The notes: generated from the sequence alone by a model not told the origin. A stretch of DNA of 64,000 nucleotides from Sediminibacterium sp. (GCA_017983845.1 JAGOAO010000008.1:11439-75438), one strand, 5' to 3'. Counted from the stretch's first letter, positions 53,135-61,689 are shown. A program made the numbers and translations.

Positions 53135-54073
53135 ATGACTAATAAAGTTATTGTAACGGCAGCGGTGCATCCTTTTTTATTAGAAACGCTGAAGCAAAAA
53201 GGGTTCGAGATTGATTACGAACCTACGATTGATTATGCTGGATTAGCAGTAAAAATAAAAGAAGCTGTTGGATTGATTGTGACAACAAGGTTGCGTATTG
53301 ATGCTGCTTTATTGGAGGGCGCCAATGCATTAAAATGGATTGGACGTTTAGGAAGTGGTATGGAATTAATTGACACCGCATTTGCACAAACAAAAGGCAT
53401 ACTATGCGTGAGTAGTCCCGAGGGCAATTGTACTGCAGTCGGCGAACATAGTCTGGGATTGTTATTGAATTTAATGCACCGTATGCATCGTTCTTTCGGG
53501 GAAATAAAAACAGGTCAATGGATTCGGGATGCCAATCGTGGAGATGAATTGACAGGGAAGAAAGTAGGTATTATTGGATTTGGACATACTGGAACTGCTT
53601 TTGCAAAAGTATTGACAGGTTTTGGCGTGGAAATTTTAGCCAATGACCTTGATCCCAATGCTTTAGGATTTCAGCAATTCCCCCATGCCCAAAAAGCGAG
53701 CTTGCAAACCATTCAAGACCAGGCCGAAGTGATTAGTCTTCATTTGCCTTTAACTGCTTTGACCAGGCATTTTGCTAACGCCAGTTTCTTTGAACAGGTA
53801 AAGCAACAACCTTATTTTATAAGCACTTGTAGGGGTGGTGTAACCGATGGGCAGGCTTTATTGCATGCCATGCAGCACCAACTAATTAGAGGGGCGGGCT
53901 TAGATGTGCTTGAAAATGAGCGCTTGAATACCTATACGGAGGCCGAAAAAGCCAATTTAGATGCCTTAATGGCCCTTCCTAACTTTATTTTAACCCCTCA
54001 TATTGCAGGATATAGCCATGAAGCTTATTACAAGATGGCCAAGATCCTATTAGAAAAATTAGGCATCATTTGA
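53135..54073 (+). CDS. D-isomer-specific 2-hydroxyacid dehydrogenase
   Basis: A 312-residue NAD(P)-dependent oxidoreductase of the SerA/glyoxylate reductase family. The Rossmann motif is VGIIGFGHTGTAFAKVL (about residues 146-162) with D at the end of the second strand (LANDLD), suggesting NAD preference. The catalytic residues Arg (ISTCRGGVTD), Glu (VLENERLN) and His (TPHIAGYSHEA) are all present. It is close in length to PdxB/glyoxylate-reductase-like enzymes rather than to full SerA with an ACT domain. Substrate cannot be fixed. Confidence 0.92.
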   Translation: MTNKVIVTAAVHPFLLETLKQKGFEIDYEPTIDYAGLAVKIKEAVGLIVTTRLRIDAALLEGANALKWIGRLGSGMELIDTAFAQTKGILCVSSPEGNCTAVGEHSLGLLLNLMHRMHRSFGEIKTGQWIRDANRGDELTGKKVGIIGFGHTGTAFAKVLTGFGVEILANDLDPNALGFQQFPHAQKASLQTIQDQAEVISLHLPLTALTRHFANASFFEQVKQQPYFISTCRGGVTDGQALLHAMQHQLIRGAGLDVLENERLNTYTEAEKANLDALMALPNFILTPHIAGYSHEAYYKMAKILLEKLGII

Positions 54074-54084
54074 CCCTAATATTA

Positions 54085-54092
54085 TATCTTTG
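54085..54092 (+). promoter_or_regulatory. -7 promoter element for greA
   Basis: TATCTTTG (TAnnTTTG). Transcription would start near 54096-54098, right at the beginning of the hairpin at 54097, leaving a leader of about 50 nt before greA. Confidence 0.5.
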
Positions 54093-54096
54093 TATC

Positions 54097-54133
54097 ATGC
54101 AACGCTTCAATTATGTGGCGTTGTATTTTTTTA
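54097..54133 (+). terminator. Terminator-like hairpin in the greA leader
   Basis: A 9-bp stem (ATGCAACGC at 54097-54105, GCGTTGTAT at 54118-54126, one G-U) with a 12-nt loop, followed by seven T residues. It can be the terminator of the upstream dehydrogenase gene, but because the greA promoter box lies before it, it can also act as an attenuator of greA. Confidence 0.65.
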
Positions 54134-54148
54134 TATAAAACAGAAGGT

Positions 54149-54625
54149 ATGAGCGAAACAAACGTATATGTAACCCAAGAGACTTTTGATAAGATGCGCG
54201 AGGAATTGCAACGCATGAAATCTGTTGATCGTCCAGCGGCATCAAGAGCGATTGCAGAAGCAAGAGAAAAAGGAGACTTAAAAGAGAATGCTGAATACGA
54301 TGCTGCGAAAGAAGCGCAAGGCATGTTAGAATCTAAAATTAAACAATTAGAAGTGGCAGTGTCTAATGCAAAGATTGTAGATACGAGTACCATTGATACG
54401 AGTAAGGTGACAATATTGACTAAAGTAACGATCACCAACCAAGCAACTAAAAAAACAATCACGTATCAATTAGTGGGAGAGAAAGAAGCGGATTTAAAAG
54501 CTGGAAAAATTTCAGCATCTTCTCCAATTGGGAAAGGATTAATTGGTAAAAAAGTAGGGGAGATTGCAGAAGTGCAAGCGCCAAACGGAGTGATGAAATT
54601 CAGCATTGACAATATCGCAATTTAA
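54149..54625 (+). CDS. greA: Transcript cleavage factor GreA
   Basis: A 158-residue protein that enters the RNA polymerase secondary channel and rescues backtracked complexes. The N-terminal coiled coil (about 8-75) contains the acidic tip region GDLKENAEYDAAKEAQ. The C-terminal FKBP-like domain has SPIGKGLIGKKVGEIAEVQAP. I chose the ATG at 54149, which gives the family N-terminus ETNVYVTQETFDKM; an in-frame TTG-type start at 54113 would lie inside the leader hairpin. Confidence 0.95.
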   Translation: MSETNVYVTQETFDKMREELQRMKSVDRPAASRAIAEAREKGDLKENAEYDAAKEAQGMLESKIKQLEVAVSNAKIVDTSTIDTSKVTILTKVTITNQATKKTITYQLVGEKEADLKAGKISASSPIGKGLIGKKVGEIAEVQAPNGVMKFSIDNIAI

Positions 54626-54660
54626 ACCGATCATCGATTCCATCCACAAAACAATTGTAG

Positions 54661-55053
54661 ATGACTATTTTTTCAAAAATAATTGATGGCGAGATACCTG
54701 CCTACAAGATTGCGGAGAATGATTTGTTCTTCGCGTTCTTGGATATTTTCCCTTTGCAAAAAGGGCATGTATTGGTGGTGCCCAAAATAGAAGTAGATAA
54801 AGTATTTGAATTGCCAGATAATTATCTAGCCGAAATGCTGGTATTTGCAAAGCCCATAGCAAAAGCAATTGAGGCAAGTTTCCCGTGTAACCGTATAAGT
54901 ATGGTCACCGTGGGTTTAGAAGTGCCGCATGCGCACTTGCATTTGATTCCAATCAATGGTGCTGATGATATCAATTTTGCAAATGATAAATTGCGATTGT
55001 CAAAAGAAGCATTGCAAGCAGTGCAGGAAGCAATTGTCAGTAAGCTCGCTTAA
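54661..55053 (+). CDS. HIT family nucleotide-binding protein
   Basis: A 130-residue histidine-triad protein, probably a purine nucleoside phosphoramidase or dinucleotide hydrolase. It opens with IFSKIIDGEIPAYKI, the HINT family start, and has the triad HAHLHL (H90, H92, H94) within VPHAHLHLIP. It is 35 nt after greA. Its stop is 1 nt from the convergent ruvC stop. Confidence 0.95.
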   Translation: MTIFSKIIDGEIPAYKIAENDLFFAFLDIFPLQKGHVLVVPKIEVDKVFELPDNYLAEMLVFAKPIAKAIEASFPCNRISMVTVGLEVPHAHLHLIPINGADDINFANDKLRLSKEALQAVQEAIVSKLA

Positions 55054-55054
55054 T

Positions 55055-55612
55055 TTACTTTTTTAAACGACCTGGATTTTTTTGAATAAAATCATCCCAT
55101 CCTTTTAAGCCTTTACCCGTAATAATTACAGGACGATTGATTTGATTCCAATGGCAAAGTGCAACTGCGAGTGCATCTGTAGCATCATAATGCTTTGGCT
55201 TCTCCTTTACATTCAATATGCGTTCTAACATTTTCCAAACCATCTCCTTATCTGCATTTCCGTTTCCTGTGATAGATTGCTTTACTTTTTTAGGCGCATA
55301 TTCGGTAACGGGTGTGTTGTAATGCATTGCAGCTGCAATCGCTACGCCTTGAGCTCTTCCTAATTTCAGCATACTCTGCACGTTTTTACCAAAGAAAGGC
55401 GCTTCAATTGCGAAATGCGCTGGATGGTAGGCTTCCATTAGTTCAGTAATCTTTGCGTGGATCATTTGTAATCGTGCGTAAATATCTTTTTCCTTAGTGA
55501 GTTTGAGCACATCCATCATGATGATCTTAGGTTGGCTGCCTCCTTCTATGATTGCGTAGCCTAGGATTTGCGTACCAGGGTCAATCCCTAAAATAATGGG
55601 TGTTTTTGACAT
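55055..55612 (-). CDS. ruvC: Holliday junction resolvase RuvC
   Basis: A 185-residue endonuclease that cuts Holliday junctions. The RNase H-like active site carboxylates are visible: D11 in ILGIDPGTQILGYA, Glu in FAIEAPFFGKN, then the C-terminal pair in HYDATDALAVALCHW. SMLKLGRAQGVAIAA is the conserved DNA-contact helix. ruvA and ruvB are not in the window. Divergent from the UPF0104 gene. Confidence 0.96.
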   Translation of the reverse strand: MSKTPIILGIDPGTQILGYAIIEGGSQPKIIMMDVLKLTKEKDIYARLQMIHAKITELMEAYHPAHFAIEAPFFGKNVQSMLKLGRAQGVAIAAAMHYNTPVTEYAPKKVKQSITGNGNADKEMVWKMLERILNVKEKPKHYDATDALAVALCHWNQINRPVIITGKGLKGWDDFIQKNPGRLKK

Positions 55613-55659
55613 AGGGATAAAGTTACAGATATCCTTCCAAAATACGATCTTTACAAAAT

Positions 55660-56577
55660 ATGAATTCGAGTCAACTGAAGCCTTTACTTTCTATTGGGAA
55701 TAAATTAATTGGATTCATCTTATTTGTGATTTGTGCATTTGCCATTTACAATAAGGTGTTGCAGAATGAAAACTTAAACCAATATGGTGCGGACTTAAAA
55801 ATTCAATTGTCAAATATTCACTGGGGGGCATGGGTGTTGATGGGCTGTTTAATGGTATTGAATTATACAATAGAAGCCATCAAGTGGAAATCGGTGATTG
55901 CGGAAACCAATCAATTTAATATTTTCCAAGCATTAAGAGCTGTTTTGGTTGGTCAAGCATTTTCCTTTTTCACTCCTGCTAGATCGGGTGATTATGTTGG
56001 GAGAACCTTGTTTCTGGCACCTGGAACAAAATTAAAAGGCATCACCCAAATGGCATGGGCATCCTATGCACAATTATTGATGACCATTTGCTTTGGTAGT
56101 TTGGCATTATTTTGGAACTTACCTTTTTTGCCCTGGTTAAAATGGGTTGCGCCATGGGGAGCTGCTATCGCAGTAGGCTTGTTTTTTTACAATCAAAATT
56201 TTAAGGGTTGGTTGTCTAAATTAAATATTTTACAGATTGGTACAGGTTTAAAGTGGAAACTAATTGCCTTGGCATTTTCGAGGTATTTGGTGTATTTATT
56301 GCAATACAATTGGGCAGCAGCAATGTTGTCGATACCAGTAACTGGGTTGGATTTAAGTATTGCCATTATGGCGCTTTTGTTTTTCTTAAGTATGATTCCG
56401 GCAATCAGTCTAACAGATTTGGTGATACGGGGACAGCTATTTTTATTATTGATGGCGCCTTTTTACCACAATGATATCCTGTTAATTGCGCTAACAACAT
56501 TAATCTGGATGGTTAATTTTTTAATACCTTCTATCTTGGGTGCAATTTTATTACTTGGTTTTAGATTAAAACGATAA
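55660..56577 (+). CDS. Lysylphosphatidylglycerol synthase transmembrane (UPF0104) family protein
   Basis: A 305-residue membrane protein with about eight helices. Family features are IEAIKWKSVI, FFTPARSGDYVGRTLFL (the conserved PxRxGExxR-like motif) and MIPAISLTDLVIRGQ near the end. Such domains act as flippases or hydrophobic-substrate transporters, for example in MprF; here there is no synthase domain. Substrate unknown. It is 24 nt before the DUF3108 gene. Confidence 0.82.
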   Translation: MNSSQLKPLLSIGNKLIGFILFVICAFAIYNKVLQNENLNQYGADLKIQLSNIHWGAWVLMGCLMVLNYTIEAIKWKSVIAETNQFNIFQALRAVLVGQAFSFFTPARSGDYVGRTLFLAPGTKLKGITQMAWASYAQLLMTICFGSLALFWNLPFLPWLKWVAPWGAAIAVGLFFYNQNFKGWLSKLNILQIGTGLKWKLIALAFSRYLVYLLQYNWAAAMLSIPVTGLDLSIAIMALLFFLSMIPAISLTDLVIRGQLFLLLMAPFYHNDILLIALTTLIWMVNFLIPSILGAILLLGFRLKR

Positions 56578-56601
56578 ATTTATAATAGATATACCCCCAA
56601 C

Positions 56602-57399
56602 ATGTTATTATACCTCTTTCAAATTTGGATAGCCATTTTTTTAGCTGTAGTACCTAAACAGTCCAAAGAAATATGCAGCCAATTGAATACATCATTTGTA
56701 GCTGGTGAAAAAATCACCTATACTATTTATTACAATGTAATTGGATTGTATGTGAACGCAGGCAATGCACAGTTCAGTGTAACACCTACTAAATGGGAAG
56801 GAGAGACTGCTTATGCTTTTACCGCAACGGGCAATTCAAATCAACGGTATGATTGGATATTTAAAGTGCGTGATAAGTATGAATCCATAGTAGATGCTAA
56901 AACCTTATTGCCTTATTATTTTAGTAGGAGTATCAATGAGGGGTCTTTTCACCAAAATCAATCTTTGGCTTTTAATCAAAAGTCCAACGAAGTCACTACC
57001 AACAAAGGGGAGCAACATAAATCAGCGGATTGCACTTTTGATGTCATCAGTGCGATCTATGCAGCTAGAAATTTAGATTTTAGAAATTTACAAGTGAATG
57101 AAAAAGTGTATTTGAATTTCTTTCTTGACAATGAATTATTCCCTTCCTATTTTAAATATTTAGGCAAAGAAACTATCCGTACTAAATTTGGCAAATTCAA
57201 AGCCATTAAAATTGCACCATTACTTGTAAAAGGAACCATGTTTGAGGGTGGAGAGCATATGACTATCTGGGTGACAGACGACGAGAACCATATTCCAATT
57301 CGTATTGAAACCCCTATTATTGTGGGCACAATTAAGGTAGATATGAAAAGCTATGAAGGTCTAAGGCATCCCTTGACTTCTTTGATTGAAATAGATTAA
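56602..57399 (+). CDS. DUF3108 exported protein
   Basis: A 265-residue exported protein of the DUF3108 family; function unknown, probably a periplasmic or outer-membrane-associated beta protein. A signal sequence (about 1-18) precedes FVAGEKITYTIYYNVIGLYVNAGNAQFSV, the family opening, and YDWIFKVRDKYESIVDAKTLLPYYF. TKFGKFKAIKIAPL and MTIWVTDDENHIPIRIE close the domain. It is convergent with the MBL gene, 1 nt apart. Probably in one operon with the UPF0104 gene. Confidence 0.85.
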   Translation: MLLYLFQIWIAIFLAVVPKQSKEICSQLNTSFVAGEKITYTIYYNVIGLYVNAGNAQFSVTPTKWEGETAYAFTATGNSNQRYDWIFKVRDKYESIVDAKTLLPYYFSRSINEGSFHQNQSLAFNQKSNEVTTNKGEQHKSADCTFDVISAIYAARNLDFRNLQVNEKVYLNFFLDNELFPSYFKYLGKETIRTKFGKFKAIKIAPLLVKGTMFEGGEHMTIWVTDDENHIPIRIETPIIVGTIKVDMKSYEGLRHPLTSLIEID

Positions 57400-57400
57400 C

Positions 57401-58264
57401 CTATAACTGATTTAAGTCAAAACAATCTTTCGCACGAATCCCTTTTTCTGTCGCTTGCAAATTGCAACATTCATTGACTGAATCATGTTCAAAAAATAAA
57501 GTATAGTTTTTGGCACATGCTTCGTTTAAGAACAACTCTTTTTCATTGAGTGTAAAAAGAGGTTGCATATCATAACCCATTACAAATGGGATGGGTAAAT
57601 GTCCTACAGAAGGCAGTAAATCTGCCATATACACAATCTGATGTGTTCCAAATTGAATCTTAGGTAAGAGCATACCTTGGGTATGTCCATTGACTACAAA
57701 GCAACTTATATTTTCTGCAAAATGAATTTCTTGTAAACTCGTATCACTCTTGAAAGGTGGAATTTCAATCAATTTTAATTGGCCGCTTTCTTTGAGCGGC
57801 ATGATATTTTCCTTTAAAAAACTCGCTTTTTCTCTTCTGTTAGGATGGATAGCGTTTTCCCAATGTGGAGCGCTTACCCAATAAGTAGCTTTTGGCAATG
57901 CCAATTTCAATTCCCCATTTTCATTATTCACTGCGCCGCCTACATGGTCAAAATGCAAGTGTGTTAAGAGTACGTCAGTGATATCATTTGGTGTGAAACC
58001 ATGTATTGACAATGCTTCTGCAATAGTCTTGGTGTTGGATGGTTGATAATGACTAAAGAATTTTGCATCTTGTTTATTACCCATTCCGGTATCGATTAAT
58101 ATTGTACGATCCCCTGACACAACCAACATACATCTGAGTGACCAAGTACATAAATTGTTTTCGTCTGCTGGATTGGTTTTTTGCCAGATAGATTTAGGTA
58201 CTACGCCGAACATAGCACCACCATCTAGTTTAAAGTTTCCTGTATGAAGACTATAAATTTGCAT
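57401..58264 (-). CDS. MBL-fold metallo-hydrolase
   Basis: A 287-residue metallo-beta-lactamase-fold hydrolase. The binuclear zinc motif is LLTHLHFDHVGG (HxHxDH), with further ligands in VVNGHTQGMLLP and FEHDS near the C-terminus. It resembles N-acyl homoserine lactonase-like and other cytosolic MBL enzymes; the substrate is not predictable, and there is no evidence for quorum quenching. It overlaps the end of the MFS-like gene by 14 nt, with this gene upstream, so translation is coupled. Confidence 0.88.
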   Translation of the reverse strand: MQIYSLHTGNFKLDGGAMFGVVPKSIWQKTNPADENNLCTWSLRCMLVVSGDRTILIDTGMGNKQDAKFFSHYQPSNTKTIAEALSIHGFTPNDITDVLLTHLHFDHVGGAVNNENGELKLALPKATYWVSAPHWENAIHPNRREKASFLKENIMPLKESGQLKLIEIPPFKSDTSLQEIHFAENISCFVVNGHTQGMLLPKIQFGTHQIVYMADLLPSVGHLPIPFVMGYDMQPLFTLNEKELFLNEACAKNYTLFFEHDSVNECCNLQATEKGIRAKDCFDLNQL

Positions 58265-59561
58265 GCTTATTTTTTAAAGAAGTTCTATACAGCAAAATTA
58301 AACCAATGATAAAGAACACACACAATCCAAGTACTGCATTTTTTTGAGAGCCTGTAAATTCAATAATAAATCCAAAGCTAAACATCCCAATGACGATAGC
58401 CACTTTTTCAGTCACGTCGTAAAAGCTAAAAAAAGAAGCAGTATCATGGGTAGGAGGCATCAATTTGGCATAAGTGCTTCTGCTCACAGACTGTATACCA
58501 CCCATTACAAAACCCACTAATGTAGCCAAGCAATAAAATTCGTTCACCCCGTTTCTTGGGATATAATAACCAATAATGCAAATGAGTATCCATACTGCAA
58601 CCGCAGTCATTAAGGTTTTAAAATTACCCCAACTGCTCGCCATTTTACCCATTAACAATGCGCCAGGAATAGCAACCAGTTGGATGATCAAAATAGCAAT
58701 GATTAAATTGGTGGTAGGGATGTTCAATTCGCTTTTGCCGTATAATGTGGCTGCAAGCATGACCGTTTGCACACCCATATTGTAAAAGAAAAAAGCGCCT
58801 AAGAAATTGTCTAAAACAGGTAAGTGGGTTAATTGTTTCCATACTTTATGGAGTTCTTTATATCCTCCAACAAATATATTTTCAGTTTGTCCAGGTTTTA
58901 AAACGCTTAAACCTGCAGGTAATCTAGCAATGGACCATTGACCAAATCCAAACCACCAGATACCAGCCAATAAAAATGAGATTTGAGATGCTTTGCCAAC
59001 AGTGATGCCAAACAAATCTGGCTTCAAAACAAACACAAAACAAATGATTTGTAATAAAACTGAACCAAAATAACCCATGGTAAATCCTTTGGCACTGATC
59101 CTATCACGATCCTCGGGTGCTGCTATTTCTGGAAGATAAGAATTGTAAAATACCAAACTTCCCCAAAATCCAATACATGCAATGATGACCGAAATTAATC
59201 CTGTCTCAATATGATCTCCGTCAAAAAAATACAAACTACAACAAGCCATACTTCCCATGGTGCAGAAAAATTGCAGGAATTGTTTTTTATTTCCACGAAA
59301 ATCTGCAATGGACGAAAGCAGTGGCGACATGATGGCTACAACAATGAAAGCAATAGCGAGTGCGTAATTGTATAAGGCCGTATTGACAAATTCAAATGGA
59401 CCAATTTTTACTTTGTCGATTAAAGTATTTTCATTGCCGTCACTCGTGACAGCTTCATAAAAGGCAGGAAAAATGGTAGAAGTGATGACTAAACTGTAGA
59501 CACTATTGGCCCAGTCATACATCGCCCAACTATTGATTACTTTCTTAGAAGCAGTTTGCAT
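58251..59561 (-). CDS. MFS transporter, UMF1/Atg22-like family
   Basis: A 436-residue inner-membrane transporter with about 12 helices. The opening SWAMYDWANSVYSLVITSTIFP and MGYFGSVLLQIICFVFVL are the marks of the Atg22/UMF1 branch of the major facilitator superfamily. Substrates in bacteria are not established; the yeast relative exports amino acids from the vacuole. It overlaps the MBL gene start by 14 nt. No clear promoter was seen for it; the gap of 56 nt to uppP is co-directional, so it may be in the uppP transcript. Confidence 0.9.
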   Translation of the reverse strand: MQTASKKVINSWAMYDWANSVYSLVITSTIFPAFYEAVTSDGNENTLIDKVKIGPFEFVNTALYNYALAIAFIVVAIMSPLLSSIADFRGNKKQFLQFFCTMGSMACCSLYFFDGDHIETGLISVIIACIGFWGSLVFYNSYLPEIAAPEDRDRISAKGFTMGYFGSVLLQIICFVFVLKPDLFGITVGKASQISFLLAGIWWFGFGQWSIARLPAGLSVLKPGQTENIFVGGYKELHKVWKQLTHLPVLDNFLGAFFFYNMGVQTVMLAATLYGKSELNIPTTNLIIAILIIQLVAIPGALLMGKMASSWGNFKTLMTAVAVWILICIIGYYIPRNGVNEFYCLATLVGFVMGGIQSVSRSTYAKLMPPTHDTASFFSFYDVTEKVAIVIGMFSFGFIIEFTGSQKNAVLGLCVFFIIGLILLYRTSLKNKHANL

Positions 59562-59617
59562 ATTGCAAGGGGTTTGCTCCCAAAATACGAATAAATGCTA
59601 ATCTATCTTAAAATCGA

Positions 59618-60415
59618 TTAGGCTTTTTGAAGGAAGAGCCAGATAAGCATAAATAAACCCAATGCGATACGGTACCATCCAAACAGCGCGAAGCCTCTTT
59701 TTTGCACGAATTGAATAAAGAATTTAACGCTCACTAGGGCAACGATAAATGCAACGAATCCGCCTATGCATAAGTTCAAAATATTGTCCGAGATAAATAC
59801 TTCTGGATGCTCCTGGTACACGTCGAGGGTGCTTTTTGCAGAGGCAGCAAGCATGGTAGGTACGGCAAGGAAAAATGAAAATTCTGCCGCCGCTTGCTTA
59901 CTTAATTTCTGACTTAATCCACCAATGATGGTTGCGGCACTTCTGCTCAATCCTGGGAAAACAATCGCTAATACTTGAAAACACCCCACCCAAAATGCTT
60001 GTTTGAATTGAATGGGTTCGTTGTCCTTAGGGTCAACTTGTTTTTTAAAATAACGGTCTATAAAAATAAGGGCAATACCGCCTAATACCATTACAGTTGC
60101 AATCACCCATAAATTATCCAATACTGCGTCTATGTATTTTTTTAACAAAGCCCCAAAAACCAATGCAGGCAATACGGCTAGCAATAATTTTAAATAGAAT
60201 CGGTAGTCTTTGAAGTTAAAAAATTGTTTATGATAAATGACCACCACCGAAAGAATCGCAGCCAATTGAATGACAATTTCATAGAGGTCTACAAAGGGGC
60301 TATCTGCAATGCCTAAGAAAGGATTGGCAAACTTCATATGTGCTGTACTTGAAATAGGCAAGAACTCTGTGATGCCTTCAATGATTGCGATTAAAATAGT
60401 CTGGATGGTATTCAT
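59618..60415 (-). CDS. uppP: Undecaprenyl-diphosphatase UppP (BacA)
   Basis: Recycles undecaprenyl pyrophosphate for peptidoglycan and polysaccharide synthesis and gives bacitracin tolerance. It is 265 residues with about eight helices. The two signature motifs are EGITEFLPISSTAHM (residues 13-27) and FPGLSRSAATIIGG (PGxSRSxxT). A terminator-like hairpin sits 10 nt before its start codon, leaving no room for a promoter between, so it is probably expressed by read-through from the ftsX operon. Confidence 0.96.
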   Translation of the reverse strand: MNTIQTILIAIIEGITEFLPISSTAHMKFANPFLGIADSPFVDLYEIVIQLAAILSVVVIYHKQFFNFKDYRFYLKLLLAVLPALVFGALLKKYIDAVLDNLWVIATVMVLGGIALIFIDRYFKKQVDPKDNEPIQFKQAFWVGCFQVLAIVFPGLSRSAATIIGGLSQKLSKQAAAEFSFFLAVPTMLAASAKSTLDVYQEHPEVFISDNILNLCIGGFVAFIVALVSVKFFIQFVQKRGFALFGWYRIALGLFMLIWLFLQKA

Positions 60416-60425
60416 AGGATGGATT

Positions 60426-60453
60426 AAAAAAAGAGCGATGCAGGCATCGCTCT
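60426..60453 (-). terminator. Terminator-like hairpin between the DUF3098 gene and uppP
   Basis: Read on the minus strand: a 9-bp stem (AGAGCGATG with CATCGCTCT, arms 60453-60445 and 60440-60432), a 4-nt loop, then a T-run at 60431-60426. It ends 10 nt before the uppP ATG, so it probably regulates rather than fully stops transcription into uppP. Confidence 0.75.
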
Positions 60454-60472
60454 AAAAAGTTAAAAAGAAAGC

Positions 60473-60712
60473 TTATGCTTTTTTGAACAAAGCGTACACC
60501 TCAACAATAAAACCAGCAATAATACAAAGTGGTGCAAGGGTGATGCGTCTAAAGCTGTACACTTCGTGTTCGTTGAATACATTCGGGTCGGCACTCTTTC
60601 CGCCAGCCATTAATAACATGCCCGCGATGATCAATACGGCGCCAATTAACATCCATGTATAATTGGATTTGCCAAATAGGTCTAAAGAACGTTTTGTATT
60701 TTTTTGACTCAT
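60473..60712 (-). CDS. DUF3098 membrane protein
   Basis: A 79-residue membrane protein of the DUF3098 family, restricted to Bacteroidota and typically next to ftsX. Two helices (about 18-36 and 54-74): WMLIGAVLIIAGMLLMAGG and LAPLCIIAGFIVEVYALF, joined by a loop with VFNEHEVYSFRRI. Function unknown. It starts 10 nt after ftsX and precedes uppP. Confidence 0.9.
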   Translation of the reverse strand: MSQKNTKRSLDLFGKSNYTWMLIGAVLIIAGMLLMAGGKSADPNVFNEHEVYSFRRITLAPLCIIAGFIVEVYALFKKA

Positions 60713-60722
60713 AATAAATTGA

Positions 60723-61598
60723 TTAATAAAGTTCGTCTAATTTCATTTTTAAATATTTCACCACGCTTCTGTAAGTGCTGAATACAGAGATGCCAACACC
60801 AATAACGATTAGGCCTCCGAATAATAAGATACTATTGCCAATGCCTTGTAGGGTCTGTAATTGAGGGAATTGTGCACTTGCCCATTGGATTAAGCCAAAC
60901 AATAAAAAGATGGCGATCAAAGCACTGATCAGGCCATTTAATAATGCACGAATCACCAATGGTTTTGAAATAAAGTTTCTAGTAGCACCCACCATTTGCA
61001 TGGTTTTAATGAGGAAGCGATTGCTAAACATGGCCAATCGAATGGTGTTGTCAATGCTAATAATCACAATAGCACATAAAATAATAGACATCACTAAAAA
61101 GATCAAACCCACTTTTGTGGCACGCTCATTTAAATTGGTCACTAAACTTTTTGGATATTGTATATCTGCTACATCGTCTTTGAAAGTGGTAGCAATACTT
61201 GTACTTATTTTGGATAAGCTATCCGGATTTACATAATCTGCTTTTGCAAAAAAGTCAATGCTCTCTGGCAATGGATTCACGTCTAAAATTTTTGACCAGT
61301 CCTCATTGTTTTCTTTGTTCCAAATGGCTTTCGCTTTTTCCTTGTCTACATATTCTACGTTTTTAGCATAGGAGGATGCAGCAATAAAAGCTTGGATTTT
61401 GCCCACTGTATTTTTATCAGAAGTTCTTAAATAAACACTGATTCTGATATCCTCTTTGAAGTTGTCTCCAATTGCATGAAGGTTTAAGAAAAACCAGCCC
61501 ATAATGCCCATAATAAACAACACAATAGCCACGCCGACAATGCTGTAGATATAGTTTGGTTTGCTTCTCTTTAAAGATCCATTTCCGGATACTGCCAT
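60723..61598 (-). CDS. ftsX: Cell division protein FtsX
   Basis: A 291-residue permease-like partner of the ATPase FtsE that activates cell-wall hydrolases at the septum. It has one N-terminal helix (about 20-42), a periplasmic domain of about 120 residues, then three helices (about 165-285). FSNRFLIKTMQMVGATRNFISKPL is the conserved FtsX cytoplasmic stretch. ftsE is not adjacent. It heads a leftward operon with the DUF3098 gene and, by read-through, uppP. Confidence 0.95.
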   Translation of the reverse strand: MAVSGNGSLKRSKPNYIYSIVGVAIVLFIMGIMGWFFLNLHAIGDNFKEDIRISVYLRTSDKNTVGKIQAFIAASSYAKNVEYVDKEKAKAIWNKENNEDWSKILDVNPLPESIDFFAKADYVNPDSLSKISTSIATTFKDDVADIQYPKSLVTNLNERATKVGLIFLVMSIILCAIVIISIDNTIRLAMFSNRFLIKTMQMVGATRNFISKPLVIRALLNGLISALIAIFLLFGLIQWASAQFPQLQTLQGIGNSILLFGGLIVIGVGISVFSTYRSVVKYLKMKLDELY

Positions 61599-61626
61599 AG
61601 CATTAAAATTTTACTTGTTCGCTCTG

Positions 61627-61634
61627 CAAATGTA
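61627..61634 (-). promoter_or_regulatory. -7 promoter element for ftsX
   Basis: TACATTTG on the minus strand, 28 nt upstream of the ftsX ATG. The same octamer occurs on the other strand at 61656-61663, so the two form an inverted pair. Confidence 0.5.
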
Positions 61635-61659
61635 GGGTTTTGAACGCTAAAGACTTACA

Positions 61660-61689
61660 TTTGCATAGGTCGAATTATGCCTATTTTTG
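61660..61689 (+). promoter_or_regulatory. Promoter for leuS (-33 and -7 elements)
   Basis: TTTG at 61660-61663 and TATTTTTG at 61682-61689 are 18 nt apart, a good Bacteroidota promoter. It implies a leader of about 70 nt before the leuS ATG, longer than for most genes here; no riboswitch or T-box-like structure was recognised in it. Confidence 0.65.

Noticed and set aside
57401..58264. Acyl-homoserine lactonase (quorum quenching)
   Set aside because: The HxHxDH motif is shared by the whole MBL superfamily; nothing in the sequence or neighbourhood points to lactones.
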